Part shown: piece by piece, positions 1-7,546 of the stretch
Layout: each line of letters opens with the position of its first letter
Numbering within the stretch: the stretch's first letter is position 1
Origin: Halomonas sp. ALS9
GTDB taxonomy: Bacteria; Pseudomonadota; Gammaproteobacteria; Pseudomonadales; Halomonadaceae
Assembly: GCF_001651035.1 (NCBI RefSeq)
Contig: NZ_LXRG01000087.1
Location: forward strand, 1-64,000
Direction: 5' to 3'
Length of the DNA stretch: 64,000 nt
Notes under the pieces: model-generated
What the model was told of the DNA's origin: nothing
Databases searched by the model: none
What the model saw: the letters and a program-made list of their open reading frames with translations, nothing else
Program-made: the position numbers and the translations under genes

Positions 1-246
1 ACCCGCCAGTTCGACCAGCAGCGCGCCCATGGGCTCGGCCAGTTGATGGGCGTAAACGGCGTTATCGGCGACGCGCACTTTGCTCACGCCGTCGAGTTTG
101 GCAGCCGCGTCGGCCGCGGCTTGAATGCCTTCACCGGCAACCAGAATGTCAATATCGCCACCGATGGCTTGGGCGGCCGCCACCACGTGGGCAGTGGCGC
201 CAGCCAGCTGGCCTTCGTGCAGATCAGCAAGTACCAGAATGCTCAT
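1..246 (-). CDS. etfA: electron transfer flavoprotein subunit alpha, N-terminal part (runs off the window)
   Basis: The reverse strand encodes about 82 residues opening MSILVLADLHEGQLAGAT, the usual start of ETF alpha subunits, followed by the HVVAAAQAIGG and VYAHQLAEPMGALL stretches of the N-terminal domain. The FAD-binding C-terminal half lies outside the window. The ATG at 246 is preceded by a GAGGAG ribosome site. The gene follows etfB by 29 bases, as in most ETF operons. ETF takes electrons from acyl-CoA dehydrogenases, one of which is encoded at 4621-5772, and passes them to ETF-ubiquinone oxidoreductase. Identity is firm; only the truncation limits it. Confidence 0.93.
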   Translation of the reverse strand, partial: MSILVLADLHEGQLAGATAHVVAAAQAIGGDIDILVAGEGIQAAADAAAKLDGVSKVRVADNAVYAHQLAEPMGALLVELAG

Positions 247-275
247 GGAATCAGCTCCTCTTTAAAGCACCTTGT

Positions 276-1025
276 TCAAAGTACTTTGGCTTCGTTTTTG
301 AGTTTGTCGATCAGCTCGTCTACCGAGGCGACTTTAACGCCACCTTTGCGCTCCGCTGGCGATTCGACTTTTAGCAGACTCACCTTGGAGGCCACCTCGA
401 CGCCGTAGTCGGCAGGGGTTTTGACATCCAGGGGTTTTTTCTTGGCCTTCATAATATCGGGGAGCTTGGCGTAGCGCGGCTCATTCAAACGCAGGTCGGT
501 GGTCACAATCGCGGGCAGCGTCAGGGCGATGGTTTGCAGACCGCCATCGATTTCACGGGTGACGTTGACCTTGTCGCCATCCACCGCCACTTCCGAGGCA
601 AAGGTGCCCTGGGGCAGGCCGGTCAACGCGGCGAGCATTTGGCCGGTCTGGTTGTTATCGGTATCGATGGCCTGCTTGCCAAGAACGACCAGGCCGGGCT
701 GCTCTTCTTCAACCACTTTAGCCAGCAGTTTAGCCACAGCCAGAGATTCGGCGCGCTCGTCGGTTTCGATATGAATGGCGCGATCCGCGCCCAGCGCCAG
801 CGCAGTGCGCAGCTGCTCTTGGGCGGCCTTGGGGCCCACCGTTACCGCCACGACTTCCGTGGCAACGCCCTTCTCTTTCAGGCGCACCGCCTCTTCCACG
901 GCAATTTCGCAGAAGGGGTTCATGGCCATTTTGACGTTAGTGAGATCAACATCAGAGTGATCCGCTTTAACGCGGATTTTGACGTTGTAGTCGATGACGC
1001 GTTTCACCGCGACAAGAATTTTCAT
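276..1025 (-). CDS. etfB: electron transfer flavoprotein subunit beta
   Basis: This 249-residue protein has the normal length of bacterial ETF beta. It opens [20 protein letters not shown] and carries the ETF-beta signature near residues 155-185 (REIDGG, then [16 protein letters not shown]). It binds AMP and forms the soluble heterodimer with EtfA that carries electrons from acyl-CoA dehydrogenases to the quinone pool. It is the first gene of the etfBA pair. An imperfect copy of the inverted repeat found in the acyl-CoA dehydrogenase promoter region lies 54 bases upstream of its ATG, suggesting joint control (inference). Confidence 0.95.
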   Translation of the reverse strand: MKILVAVKRVIDYNVKIRVKADHSDVDLTNVKMAMNPFCEIAVEEAVRLKEKGVATEVVAVTVGPKAAQEQLRTALALGADRAIHIETDERAESLAVAKLLAKVVEEEQPGLVVLGKQAIDTDNNQTGQMLAALTGLPQGTFASEVAVDGDKVNVTREIDGGLQTIALTLPAIVTTDLRLNEPRYAKLPDIMKAKKKPLDVKTPADYGVEVASKVSLLKVESPAERKGGVKVASVDELIDKLKNEAKVL

Positions 1026-1078
1026 AAGGCGTGCTCCAGGCGATTAATAAATACTTCATGCGATTAACAAACATACAG

Positions 1079-1093
1079 TTTCGCATAGCAGAA
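1079..1093. promoter_or_regulatory. imperfect 15-bp inverted repeat upstream of etfB (candidate operator)
   Basis: The sequence TTTCGCATAGCAGAA keeps the ATA centre and GCARAA half of the sites at 5853-5867 and 5935-5951; its left arm differs at two of six positions. It lies about 60 bases before the etfB start. I infer it is a weaker site for the same regulator, probably the IclR-family protein at 8859-9680. Confidence 0.45.
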
Positions 1094-1167
1094 TATTATT
1101 TCACTTTATAACAAGAACGATAAAAAAACGCCGAACAAAGGTCAAGCGCTTCTTTATTGCGGCTCCC

Positions 1168-2556
1168 CTAAAAAGGTGACCAGACAAACCACGCCGCTAA
1201 CAGTGGAATCGAGGTTACCAGAAATCGGCCGTTCCAACGGTAGCCAATGCGCGTGGCGGGCACACCAGTAAACCGCGATAGGATTAGCATCGATGCCGTC
1301 ATCGGTGATGACATTAGCGCCAGCGCCCAGCCTACCATCAGCGAAGCACCAATGAGCGGTGGCGTAAGTCCTTCAATGCCCAATTGCGGCAACAGCCCCA
1401 CTAACAGCGTCACTGTTACAATCGGGTTAACGCCTACCTGGGCAAGCCCCACCACCATTAGCATAGCCAGCACGGCGTTAAAGGCGCCCCACTGGTTTAA
1501 CACGGTTAATAGCGGTGCCAATTGCTGGGTATCCACTAACCCAACGCATAAGTGGCCCAAATAGCCCGCCGCCCCAAGCACCACAATTTCATTGGCGCTG
1601 GGGGAAAGTAACCAGGGTAACTGGCGATGTACCGCGCTAGCGGCGGCTGGCAGCCCGCCATAACCAAGTCTTCGCCGCTGCCAAGCAAGCCAAATCAACG
1701 CCGCTGAGGGCGCGCCTAGCAGCGCGGCGATGGGTAAACGCAGTTCTAACAGCCAGGCAAGACTAAACACCAGTGCCACAATGCCCATCAGTAGCACACT
1801 GAACTGACCCAACGGGCGTAACGAAGGAGTAGCTAGCTGAGCTTTACTCGCCGGGGGATGCGGGCCGGTTAAAAAATCCACCACCCAACCAGCTAGAAAA
1901 ATCAGCGCAGCGGCACCCAAAATATACGGTGACAGCTCAAGCCAGGTGACTTGAGGAAGACTGGATAACACCACCGCCACCCCAATACCCATGGGCGAAA
2001 TAAGCGGCGCCAGGGAAAATCCACGCAGCAGCGCCAGCATCATGCGCCGCTGGCGGGCTTCGCGAACCCATGCCCGCCCTTGGGCAGCACTCAGGGTGTT
2101 GCTCTTTTCAATCATGGCGGCGAACAGGTTAAGCACGCCGATATTGAGAATAATGCCGAATAGCGCAGAGCCTGAAGACAGAATAGGGTAACGGCGGCTG
2201 GGCGGTTGAAGCAGCATGCTCTGCCCACAGCGGCGAACCAAACGGGATCGATAGGCAGGTAAACGTAGCATACTCAGCGCCACTACAAAGGTGGCAAAAA
2301 AAGCAAAGCGACCACTGGCCTCAAACAGCAGTTGGGCAGGATTCGGCGAACGCCAAAGCGCGAGCAGCGTCAACAGGCCCGCCGCCAGCAGTAACCCTTT
2401 GGCCATACGGGTAAGCTGACCCGCAAGCGTTGCTAAATAGAGCAGCAGTGCGACAATGCCAACCGCCTGCCAAAACAGGTTGCCGACCACCAAATGGAAC
2501 AGCGTTGCCAGGGTGACTAGCAACAGTAGCGAGACCCGTAGGCGTGCTGGGTTCAC
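1168..2556 (-). CDS. multi-pass inner-membrane protein of unknown function, possible transporter
   Basis: The 462-residue product is almost wholly hydrophobic, with roughly eleven to thirteen predicted membrane spans and short polar loops. Two regions, APLISPMGIGVAVVLS in the first half and VGVNPIVTVTLL followed by MSSPMTASMLIL in the second, look like the paired Pro-containing re-entrant loops of the ion transporter superfamily (ArsB, CitMHS, DASS types), but I cannot place it in a family. It starts with GTG and overlaps the thioesterase stop by four bases, so it is the last gene of a translationally coupled operon: acyl-CoA dehydrogenase, ligase, thioesterase, this protein. Uptake of the acid activated by the ligase is a reasonable guess only. 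Confidence 0.8.
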   Translation of the reverse strand: MNPARLRVSLLLLVTLATLFHLVVGNLFWQAVGIVALLLYLATLAGQLTRMAKGLLLAAGLLTLLALWRSPNPAQLLFEASGRFAFFATFVVALSMLRLPAYRSRLVRRCGQSMLLQPPSRRYPILSSGSALFGIILNIGVLNLFAAMIEKSNTLSAAQGRAWVREARQRRMMLALLRGFSLAPLISPMGIGVAVVLSSLPQVTWLELSPYILGAAALIFLAGWVVDFLTGPHPPASKAQLATPSLRPLGQFSVLLMGIVALVFSLAWLLELRLPIAALLGAPSAALIWLAWQRRRLGYGGLPAAASAVHRQLPWLLSPSANEIVVLGAAGYLGHLCVGLVDTQQLAPLLTVLNQWGAFNAVLAMLMVVGLAQVGVNPIVTVTLLVGLLPQLGIEGLTPPLIGASLMVGWALALMSSPMTASMLILSRFTGVPATRIGYRWNGRFLVTSIPLLAAWFVWSPF

Positions 2557-3023
2557 TCAGAAGAATCCTCGGGGTTGTTCTCCGCAAAGCCCTCAGGCGA
2601 TTCGCTGCCACTGCGACGTCGAAATGAACCTTCCCCCATCGCCACAAGATTACCCTGCTCATCAACGATTTCGCCGCTGCTCATATACGTCTTTTGACCG
2701 CCACCGCGCACGCTGCCCGTTGCCCTTAGCACGCCCTGCCGGGCGGGCCCCACAAAGGTGGTGGTCAGAGACAGCGTCATCCCACGGCGAATATTGCCCG
2801 GCACATCACAGTGCAGGCCTGCCAAGCTTAGAGCGCTATCCAACATCGAGGCTAATACGCCGCCATGCACATTGCCACTGCGGTTAAGGTGCTTGGGCTC
2901 GATGGTGAGTTCAACCACGGCACGGTCTTGCTGCCATTCAACCACCTGCATTCCCAGCAATTCGTGATAGCCCATGAGGGCTTGTTGAGACGTATCTGGC
3001 GTATGTATTTGCGAAGAGTTCAT
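2553..3023 (-). CDS. PaaI-family hotdog thioesterase
   Basis: The 156-residue protein has the hotdog thioesterase pattern: HLNRSGNVHGGVLASMLDSA at about residues 45-64, with the HGG turn at 53-55 and an acidic residue at 62, then a strand containing TLSLTTTFVGPARQG. PaaI-type enzymes hydrolyse acyl- or hydroxyphenylacetyl-CoA and often relieve CoA sequestration. The acidic tail (about the last 20 residues) is not part of the fold. Its ATG overlaps the ligase stop by four bases and its stop overlaps the next GTG start. Substrate cannot be read from sequence. Confidence 0.88.
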   Translation of the reverse strand: MNSSQIHTPDTSQQALMGYHELLGMQVVEWQQDRAVVELTIEPKHLNRSGNVHGGVLASMLDSALSLAGLHCDVPGNIRRGMTLSLTTTFVGPARQGVLRATGSVRGGGQKTYMSSGEIVDEQGNLVAMGEGSFRRRSGSESPEGFAENNPEDSSE

Positions 3024-4621
3024 GAGGCGCTCTCCTGCTGCGCCAAGTCACGCAACCGTCCCTTGAGAATTTTGCCACTGGCAGTGGAAGGCAGCGTATC
3101 CATCAGAACAATTTGCGTGGGCCGTTTGTAAGGCGCCAGGCGCTCGGCGATAAACGCTTTGAGCTCCGCCAGATCAACCTCAATGCCTGGCTCGCACTGC
3201 ACAAAGGCCACGACTTCTTCGTTTCCGGCAATTTGACGTCCTACCACAGCGGTTAGCGTGACTGCCGGGTGCTCGTTGATCACCGCTTCCACGTCAGGTG
3301 GGTAGATATTGAAGCCCGAGCGGATTATCAGTTCTTTACTACGCCCAACGATATACAGTTGATCATCGTGATCGAGCTTGGCAATGTCACCGGTATTAAG
3401 CCAACCATCTTCGGTCAGGGTGATACGGGTAGCTTCCGGTTGGCGAAAGTAGCCTTTCATAATATTGGGACCGCGCACCCATAGCTCACCTACTTCATCA
3501 CCGGGCTGGTCGGAAGTACCGCTATCACTCAGCGGCTCCAGACGATACTCCAACAGGGGGAGCACTCGGCCAACGGTACTATTGGCGTGGCGATCATCAA
3601 TGCGCGTTTGGCTGATGGTGGGACTCGCCTCGGTTAATCCGTAGCCATTGTGTAGCGTAAGGCCGAAGGCTGCTTCCACCCGCACCTTGGTGTCGCTGTC
3701 TAACGGCGAACCACCCGCAGACATGTAAATCAGCTCAGGCGCTTCCAGGGTGCGCTGCTCGCGTTTTAAAAACTCTAACGCCCGGGCATACATCGCAGGC
3801 ACGCCCTGGAGCACGGTAATACGCTCCTGCTTTAATGTATCCAGCATATGCCCGGCATCAAAACGCGGCACGGTATATAGGCAGGCACCGTTATACAGCG
3901 ATCCCATACATACAGAAGAGAGGCCAAACACATGAGACATGGGCAGTACGCCATATACTCGCTGACCTTCGCTCAGGTGGCGCATGCCCCCGGAGATCGA
4001 GGCGATATAGAGAATGCCACGATGGGTCAGCATGACGCCTTTAGGCGTGCCTGTGGTGCCCGAGGTATAAATCATTGCGGCCACCTGCTCGGCACCGCTG
4101 GCGCAAACCGGCTCGGGCTCAGTTTCGTACAGCGGTGAAATCGCCAGCCCGCCCAGTTGGGGGTGCTGATAGCGGTCGGCGGCATGTCGCTCGGCGTGGT
4201 GGCACGCTTCCGGTGACGCATCGCAGGTATAGAACACCCGCCGGGGAAGGCAGTTGCCCTGGATCAGATCGACTTCCTGGGCTGAGAGACGTGAATTCAC
4301 AATCGCCACCCAGACATCCATCTCGCTGGCGGCCAGCAGCAGCACAACCAGTGCCCGACAGTTTTCGCTTACCGTCATAATCCGGTCACCGGGGCGAATA
4401 TCCAACGTACTTAACCAGTCACAGGCGGCGTGTATTTCTTCAGCCAGTTCCACATAGTTCCAACGCACACTGCCATCAACAATGGCGGGTTGGTCGCCAA
4501 GGCGCTTAGCGTTTTCAATCACGCGGGTGCTAAGCCGCTCGGGGAGCTCAGCCACGAGTTCGCTGGCGAGACGGCCAAAAATATTCTCGTCCGGCGCTTG
4601 GTAAGGTACCGACAAAGCCAT
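3020..4621 (-). CDS. class I adenylate-forming acyl-CoA ligase
   Basis: This 533-residue enzyme has the ANL-superfamily signature YTSGTTGTPKG at 185-195, an aromatic-rich YGLTEASP motif near the middle, the NTGDIAKLD hinge region and the terminal lysine of TASGKILKGRLR at about 517. It should activate a carboxylic acid through an acyl-AMP to its CoA thioester. The ATG shares one base with the acyl-CoA dehydrogenase stop (TAATG), and the stop overlaps the thioesterase start, so all three are coupled. Being encoded beside a dehydrogenase, hydroxyacyl-CoA dehydrogenase and 3-oxoadipyl-type thiolase suggests a medium-chain, dicarboxylic or ring-cleavage acid as substrate, which is inference. Confidence 0.9.
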   Translation of the reverse strand: MALSVPYQAPDENIFGRLASELVAELPERLSTRVIENAKRLGDQPAIVDGSVRWNYVELAEEIHAACDWLSTLDIRPGDRIMTVSENCRALVVLLLAASEMDVWVAIVNSRLSAQEVDLIQGNCLPRRVFYTCDASPEACHHAERHAADRYQHPQLGGLAISPLYETEPEPVCASGAEQVAAMIYTSGTTGTPKGVMLTHRGILYIASISGGMRHLSEGQRVYGVLPMSHVFGLSSVCMGSLYNGACLYTVPRFDAGHMLDTLKQERITVLQGVPAMYARALEFLKREQRTLEAPELIYMSAGGSPLDSDTKVRVEAAFGLTLHNGYGLTEASPTISQTRIDDRHANSTVGRVLPLLEYRLEPLSDSGTSDQPGDEVGELWVRGPNIMKGYFRQPEATRITLTEDGWLNTGDIAKLDHDDQLYIVGRSKELIIRSGFNIYPPDVEAVINEHPAVTLTAVVGRQIAGNEEVVAFVQCEPGIEVDLAELKAFIAERLAPYKRPTQIVLMDTLPSTASGKILKGRLRDLAQQESAS

Positions 4622-5772
4622 TAGGACGCCTCCCGCACCATATTCCGGGCAATCACGATTTGCTGAATTTGGGTAGTGCCTTCGTAAATGCGGAATAGCC
4701 GTACATCACGGTAGAAGCGCTCCACCGCGTACTCAGACATATAGCCCGCGCCGCCGTGAACCTGCACTGCACGGTCAGCCACGCGCCCCACCATCTCAGC
4801 GCAGAACAGTTTGCAGCAGGAAGCCAGCGTCGAGACATTTTCACCGTCGTCTTTGCGTCTTGCGGCATCCATCACCATGGTTTTGCCTGCATAGGCCTCG
4901 GTTTTGCTATCGGCCAGCATGGCTTGAATCAACTGGTGCTCGGCAAGGGCAGCACCAAACTGCTTACGCTCCATGGTGTAGCGCAATGACTCTTCCACTA
5001 AGCGCTCAGCCACGCCGACGCAGACAGCGGAGATATGCAGCCGCCCGCGGTCTAAAACCTTCATAGCGGTTTTAAAGCCTTGGCCCTCTTTGCCGCCAAT
5101 GATATTTTCGGCGGGCACCCGGCAGTTATCAAAAATTATATCGCAGGTGTGAGCGCCCTTTTGGCCCATTTTGTTATCCGCTGCACCGCGCACTAAACCG
5201 GGGGTGTCGCCTTCAACAATAAACGCAGAAATACCCCCCGCACCTTTATTATTCGGATCAGTGCGCGCCATTACGGTAAACAGGTCAGCTTCTGGGCCGT
5301 TGGTGATATAGCGTTTGGTGCCGTTCAAAATATAGTGGTCGCCGTCGCGCACCGCGGTCGTGCGCAGGCTGGCCGCGTCAGAGCCTGAATCCGGCTCGGT
5401 TAAGCAGAACGAGCTAAGAATCTCACCCGTGGCCAGCCGCGGAACATACTTGGCCTTCTGCTCGTCAGTGCCATCAATCAAAATACCCTGGGCACCAATA
5501 CCGTTGTTGGTACCAAACACCGAGCGAAAGGCGGGCGACGTTTTACCAATTTCCATCGCCACTAACGCCTCTTCTTCCATGGTTAGCCCCAGACCGCCGT
5601 ACTCTTCAGGAATCGATAACCCAAATAGCCCCATCTCTTTCATTTCCGCGAGAATTTCCGGGGGCACCGCATCTTCCTCTGCCAGACGCGCTTCATTTGG
5701 AATTAGGCGCTCGCGGACAAAGCGGGCAATCGTATCGACAAGCTGGTTGATCAGTTCGGGATCGCGGATCAT
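4621..5772 (-). CDS. acyl-CoA dehydrogenase
   Basis: The protein is 383 residues from the ATG at 5772, chosen because AGGAGC lies just upstream; the reading frame stays open for 31 more codons that lack family similarity. The FAD/substrate motif CLTEPDSGSD is at 123-132, and YEGTTQIQ near 363 supplies the likely catalytic glutamate (about 364). It should oxidise an acyl-CoA to the 2-enoyl-CoA and reduce ETF, whose genes lie close by. It heads the leftward operon and faces the 3-hydroxyacyl-CoA dehydrogenase across a 220-base promoter region. A DcaA-like role on adipyl-CoA is possible but unproved. Confidence 0.93.
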   Translation of the reverse strand: MIRDPELINQLVDTIARFVRERLIPNEARLAEEDAVPPEILAEMKEMGLFGLSIPEEYGGLGLTMEEEALVAMEIGKTSPAFRSVFGTNNGIGAQGILIDGTDEQKAKYVPRLATGEILSSFCLTEPDSGSDAASLRTTAVRDGDHYILNGTKRYITNGPEADLFTVMARTDPNNKGAGGISAFIVEGDTPGLVRGAADNKMGQKGAHTCDIIFDNCRVPAENIIGGKEGQGFKTAMKVLDRGRLHISAVCVGVAERLVEESLRYTMERKQFGAALAEHQLIQAMLADSKTEAYAGKTMVMDAARRKDDGENVSTLASCCKLFCAEMVGRVADRAVQVHGGAGYMSEYAVERFYRDVRLFRIYEGTTQIQQIVIARNMVREAS

Positions 5773-5837
5773 GACGGCTCCTGGTGGCAACGTAGTTTTT
5801 ATCGTTAGCGTTTTATCATTATGAGGTAGCGCTAGCC

Positions 5838-5877
5838 TGGACAATGTACTCGTTTTGCATAGCAAAACTATTGTCCA
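5838..5877. promoter_or_regulatory. outer inverted repeat TGGACAAT ... ATTGTCCA enclosing an operator
   Basis: Eight-base arms at 5838-5845 and 5870-5877 are perfect inverse copies and enclose the 15-bp repeat at 5853-5867. The inner repeat sits off-centre, with gaps of six bases on the left and one on the right, so two independent binding sites are more likely than one hairpin. It lies about 65-105 bases upstream of the acyl-CoA dehydrogenase start. Confidence 0.5.
5853..5867. promoter_or_regulatory. perfect 15-bp inverted repeat TTTTGC-ATA-GCAAAA (candidate IclR-type operator)
   Basis: The six-base arms are perfect and separated by three bases; flanking G and C extend the symmetry to 17 bases. 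Six-three-six repeats are common for IclR-family regulators, and one is encoded at 8859-9680. Two further copies of the core follow at centre-to-centre distances of 42 and 41 bases, close to four helical turns each, so the three sites lie on one face of the DNA. Confidence 0.65.
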
Positions 5878-5883
5878 CTATTC

Positions 5884-5912
5884 TTGTCAGGCACTTTTGC
5901 ATAGCCTAGGAT
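5884..5912 (+). promoter_or_regulatory. predicted sigma-70 promoter for the 3-hydroxyacyl-CoA dehydrogenase operon
   Basis: TTGTCA at 5884-5889 (five of six to consensus) is followed by a 17-base spacer and TAGGAT at 5907-5912 (four of six). The spacer contains a half-site of the repeated operator motif (TTTTGCATAGC from 5895), which would place a bound regulator over the polymerase site. Transcription would begin near 5919-5921, upstream of the operator at 5935-5951. Confidence 0.55.
5895..5909. promoter_or_regulatory. half-site of the operator motif
   Basis: TTTTGCATAGC is identical over eleven bases to the site at 5853, but the right arm is degenerate. Its centre at 5902 is midway between the two complete sites, and it lies between the predicted -35 and -10 elements. 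Confidence 0.45.
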
Positions 5913-5934
5913 GGCAGTCAATAATTGAAACACT

Positions 5935-5951
5935 ATTCTGCAATGCAGAAT
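5935..5951. promoter_or_regulatory. perfect 17-bp inverted repeat ATTCTGCAATGCAGAAT (candidate operator)
   Basis: The arms are perfect around one central base and contain TTCTGC-AAT-GCAGAA, the same six-three-six layout as the site at 5853. It lies just downstream of the predicted start of transcription and 42 bases before the ATG of the hydroxyacyl-CoA dehydrogenase gene, a position typical of repression. Confidence 0.6.
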
Positions 5952-5992
5952 CAAAATCTATAAAGCACTCACTTGCAGAGAGGATTTGGCGT

Positions 5993-7516
5993 ATGGCTAG
6001 CGAATCAACACCTTCCCCCTTCACTACGCTTGGCATTGTCGGCACGGGCGCCATGGGTCGTGGCATTGCTCAGTTGGCTGCCCAGGCAGGCCTAAAGGTC
6101 ATGCTGTTCGATGTAAAGGAGGGTGCTGTAACAGAAGCCAAAACGTTTATTAACGGCCTGTGGCAACGCAGCTCTGAAAAGCAGCGAATTACTACGGAAC
6201 AGGCGCAGCAGTATAGTGAGCGGTTGATTGAGGCGAGCGAGCTAGCCGCCCTCGCCCCTTGTGATATCGTAGTCGAAGCGATTATTGAGAAGCTTGAGGC
6301 TAAGCAGAGCCTGTTCAGCGATTTAGAAGCGATCGTCAGCCAGCAGACGGTGCTAGCGACCAATACTTCATCGCTTTCGGTGACCGCCATTGCCGCTAGC
6401 TGCCAACACCCTGAGCGAGTGATTGGTTTCCACTTTTTTAACCCCGTGCCGTTGATGAAGATCGCCGAGGTTATTCCTGGTTTACGAACCGCTGATGAGG
6501 TTACCCATCGGGTCAGTGCTCTGGGCAACGCCATGGGCCACTTTACCGCTCAGGCCACCGATACTCCGGGATTTCTGGTCAATCATGCCGGACGCGCCTT
6601 CGGCACCGAAGCGCTGCGAATTTTAGGCGAAAGCGTTGCTGATCCAGCCACCATTGATCGCATTATGGTTGATCAAGGTGGGTTCAAAATGGGGCCCTTC
6701 ACCCTGTTGGATCTGACCGGGCTCGATGTCTCCCACGCCGTGATGGAGTCGGTTTATCATCAGTATTATGAAGAGGCGCGTTTTCGCCCATCCCCACTGA
6801 CCCGGCAACGTTTGGCTGCAGGTTTGCTGGGTCGTAAAACCGGCGAAGGCTTTTACCGTTATGTGGAAGGCAAGCAACAAATGCCGGATGAGCCGGATAT
6901 TGCTGCGGTGTCTCCTTGCCCGGTGTGGATCAGCCAAGACGACCCCGAGTCCGCCGCAGCGCTCGTTGAATTGGTCAACACGGCGGGCTGGCCATTAGAG
7001 AGCGGTACACATCCCACTGGGCAAGCGCTCTGCCTGCTAACGCCTTTTGGCGAAGACGCTACCAGCTGCGCACTGCGCCAGGGGTTAGACGCCAAACAGT
7101 GCGTGGCTGTAGATATGCTCGCTGGGCTAGATAAACGCCGCAGCCTGATGGCCACGCCGATAACTCAGCACACTTTTATTCAATCCGCGCAAAGTCTACT
7201 CAACCATGACGGCACCCCGGTGAGCACGCTTCAAGACAGCAACGGCTTCGTTCTCCAGCGGGTGATTGCCTGCATCGTCAACGTAGGGGCCGATATTGCC
7301 CAGCAAAGCGTCGCGGAACCCGCCACTATCGACCGCGCAGTTGAGCTAGGTTTGGGATACCCCTTCGGCCCGCTGTGCATGGGTGATCACTACGGCGCCA
7401 CGCGCATTATGACGATACTGAGCAACCTGCTTGAGGCCACCGGTGACCCACGTTACCGCCCTAGCCCATGGCTACGCCGCCATGCCGCCCTGCAAATATC
7501 GCTAACGACTGCTTAA
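5993..7516 (+). CDS. paaH: 3-hydroxyacyl-CoA dehydrogenase, PaaH/PaaC type
   Basis: I start this 507-residue protein at the ATG at 5993, preceded by AGAGAGG; the frame extends 46 codons upstream through the operator region without family features. The NAD-binding GTGAMG is at 17-22, and HFFNPVPLMKIAEVI carries the catalytic histidine. A second, partial 3HCDH domain occupies the C-terminal hundred residues (FVLQRVIACIVNVGAD, then LGLGYPFGPL), the fused layout of PaaH-type enzymes. It oxidises a 3-hydroxyacyl-CoA to the 3-oxoacyl-CoA, which the thiolase 30 bases downstream would cleave. The gene symbol reflects family, not proof of phenylacetate catabolism; no other paa gene is present. Confidence 0.88.
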   Translation: MASESTPSPFTTLGIVGTGAMGRGIAQLAAQAGLKVMLFDVKEGAVTEAKTFINGLWQRSSEKQRITTEQAQQYSERLIEASELAALAPCDIVVEAIIEKLEAKQSLFSDLEAIVSQQTVLATNTSSLSVTAIAASCQHPERVIGFHFFNPVPLMKIAEVIPGLRTADEVTHRVSALGNAMGHFTAQATDTPGFLVNHAGRAFGTEALRILGESVADPATIDRIMVDQGGFKMGPFTLLDLTGLDVSHAVMESVYHQYYEEARFRPSPLTRQRLAAGLLGRKTGEGFYRYVEGKQQMPDEPDIAAVSPCPVWISQDDPESAAALVELVNTAGWPLESGTHPTGQALCLLTPFGEDATSCALRQGLDAKQCVAVDMLAGLDKRRSLMATPITQHTFIQSAQSLLNHDGTPVSTLQDSNGFVLQRVIACIVNVGADIAQQSVAEPATIDRAVELGLGYPFGPLCMGDHYGATRIMTILSNLLEATGDPRYRPSPWLRRHAALQISLTTA

Positions 7517-7546
7517 CTACAACTTAACAACAACAGGAAAACAATC

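Noticed and set aside
534..1067. Forward-strand open frame of 177 codons over etfB
   Set aside because: It mirrors the codon pattern of etfB and has no independent similarity.
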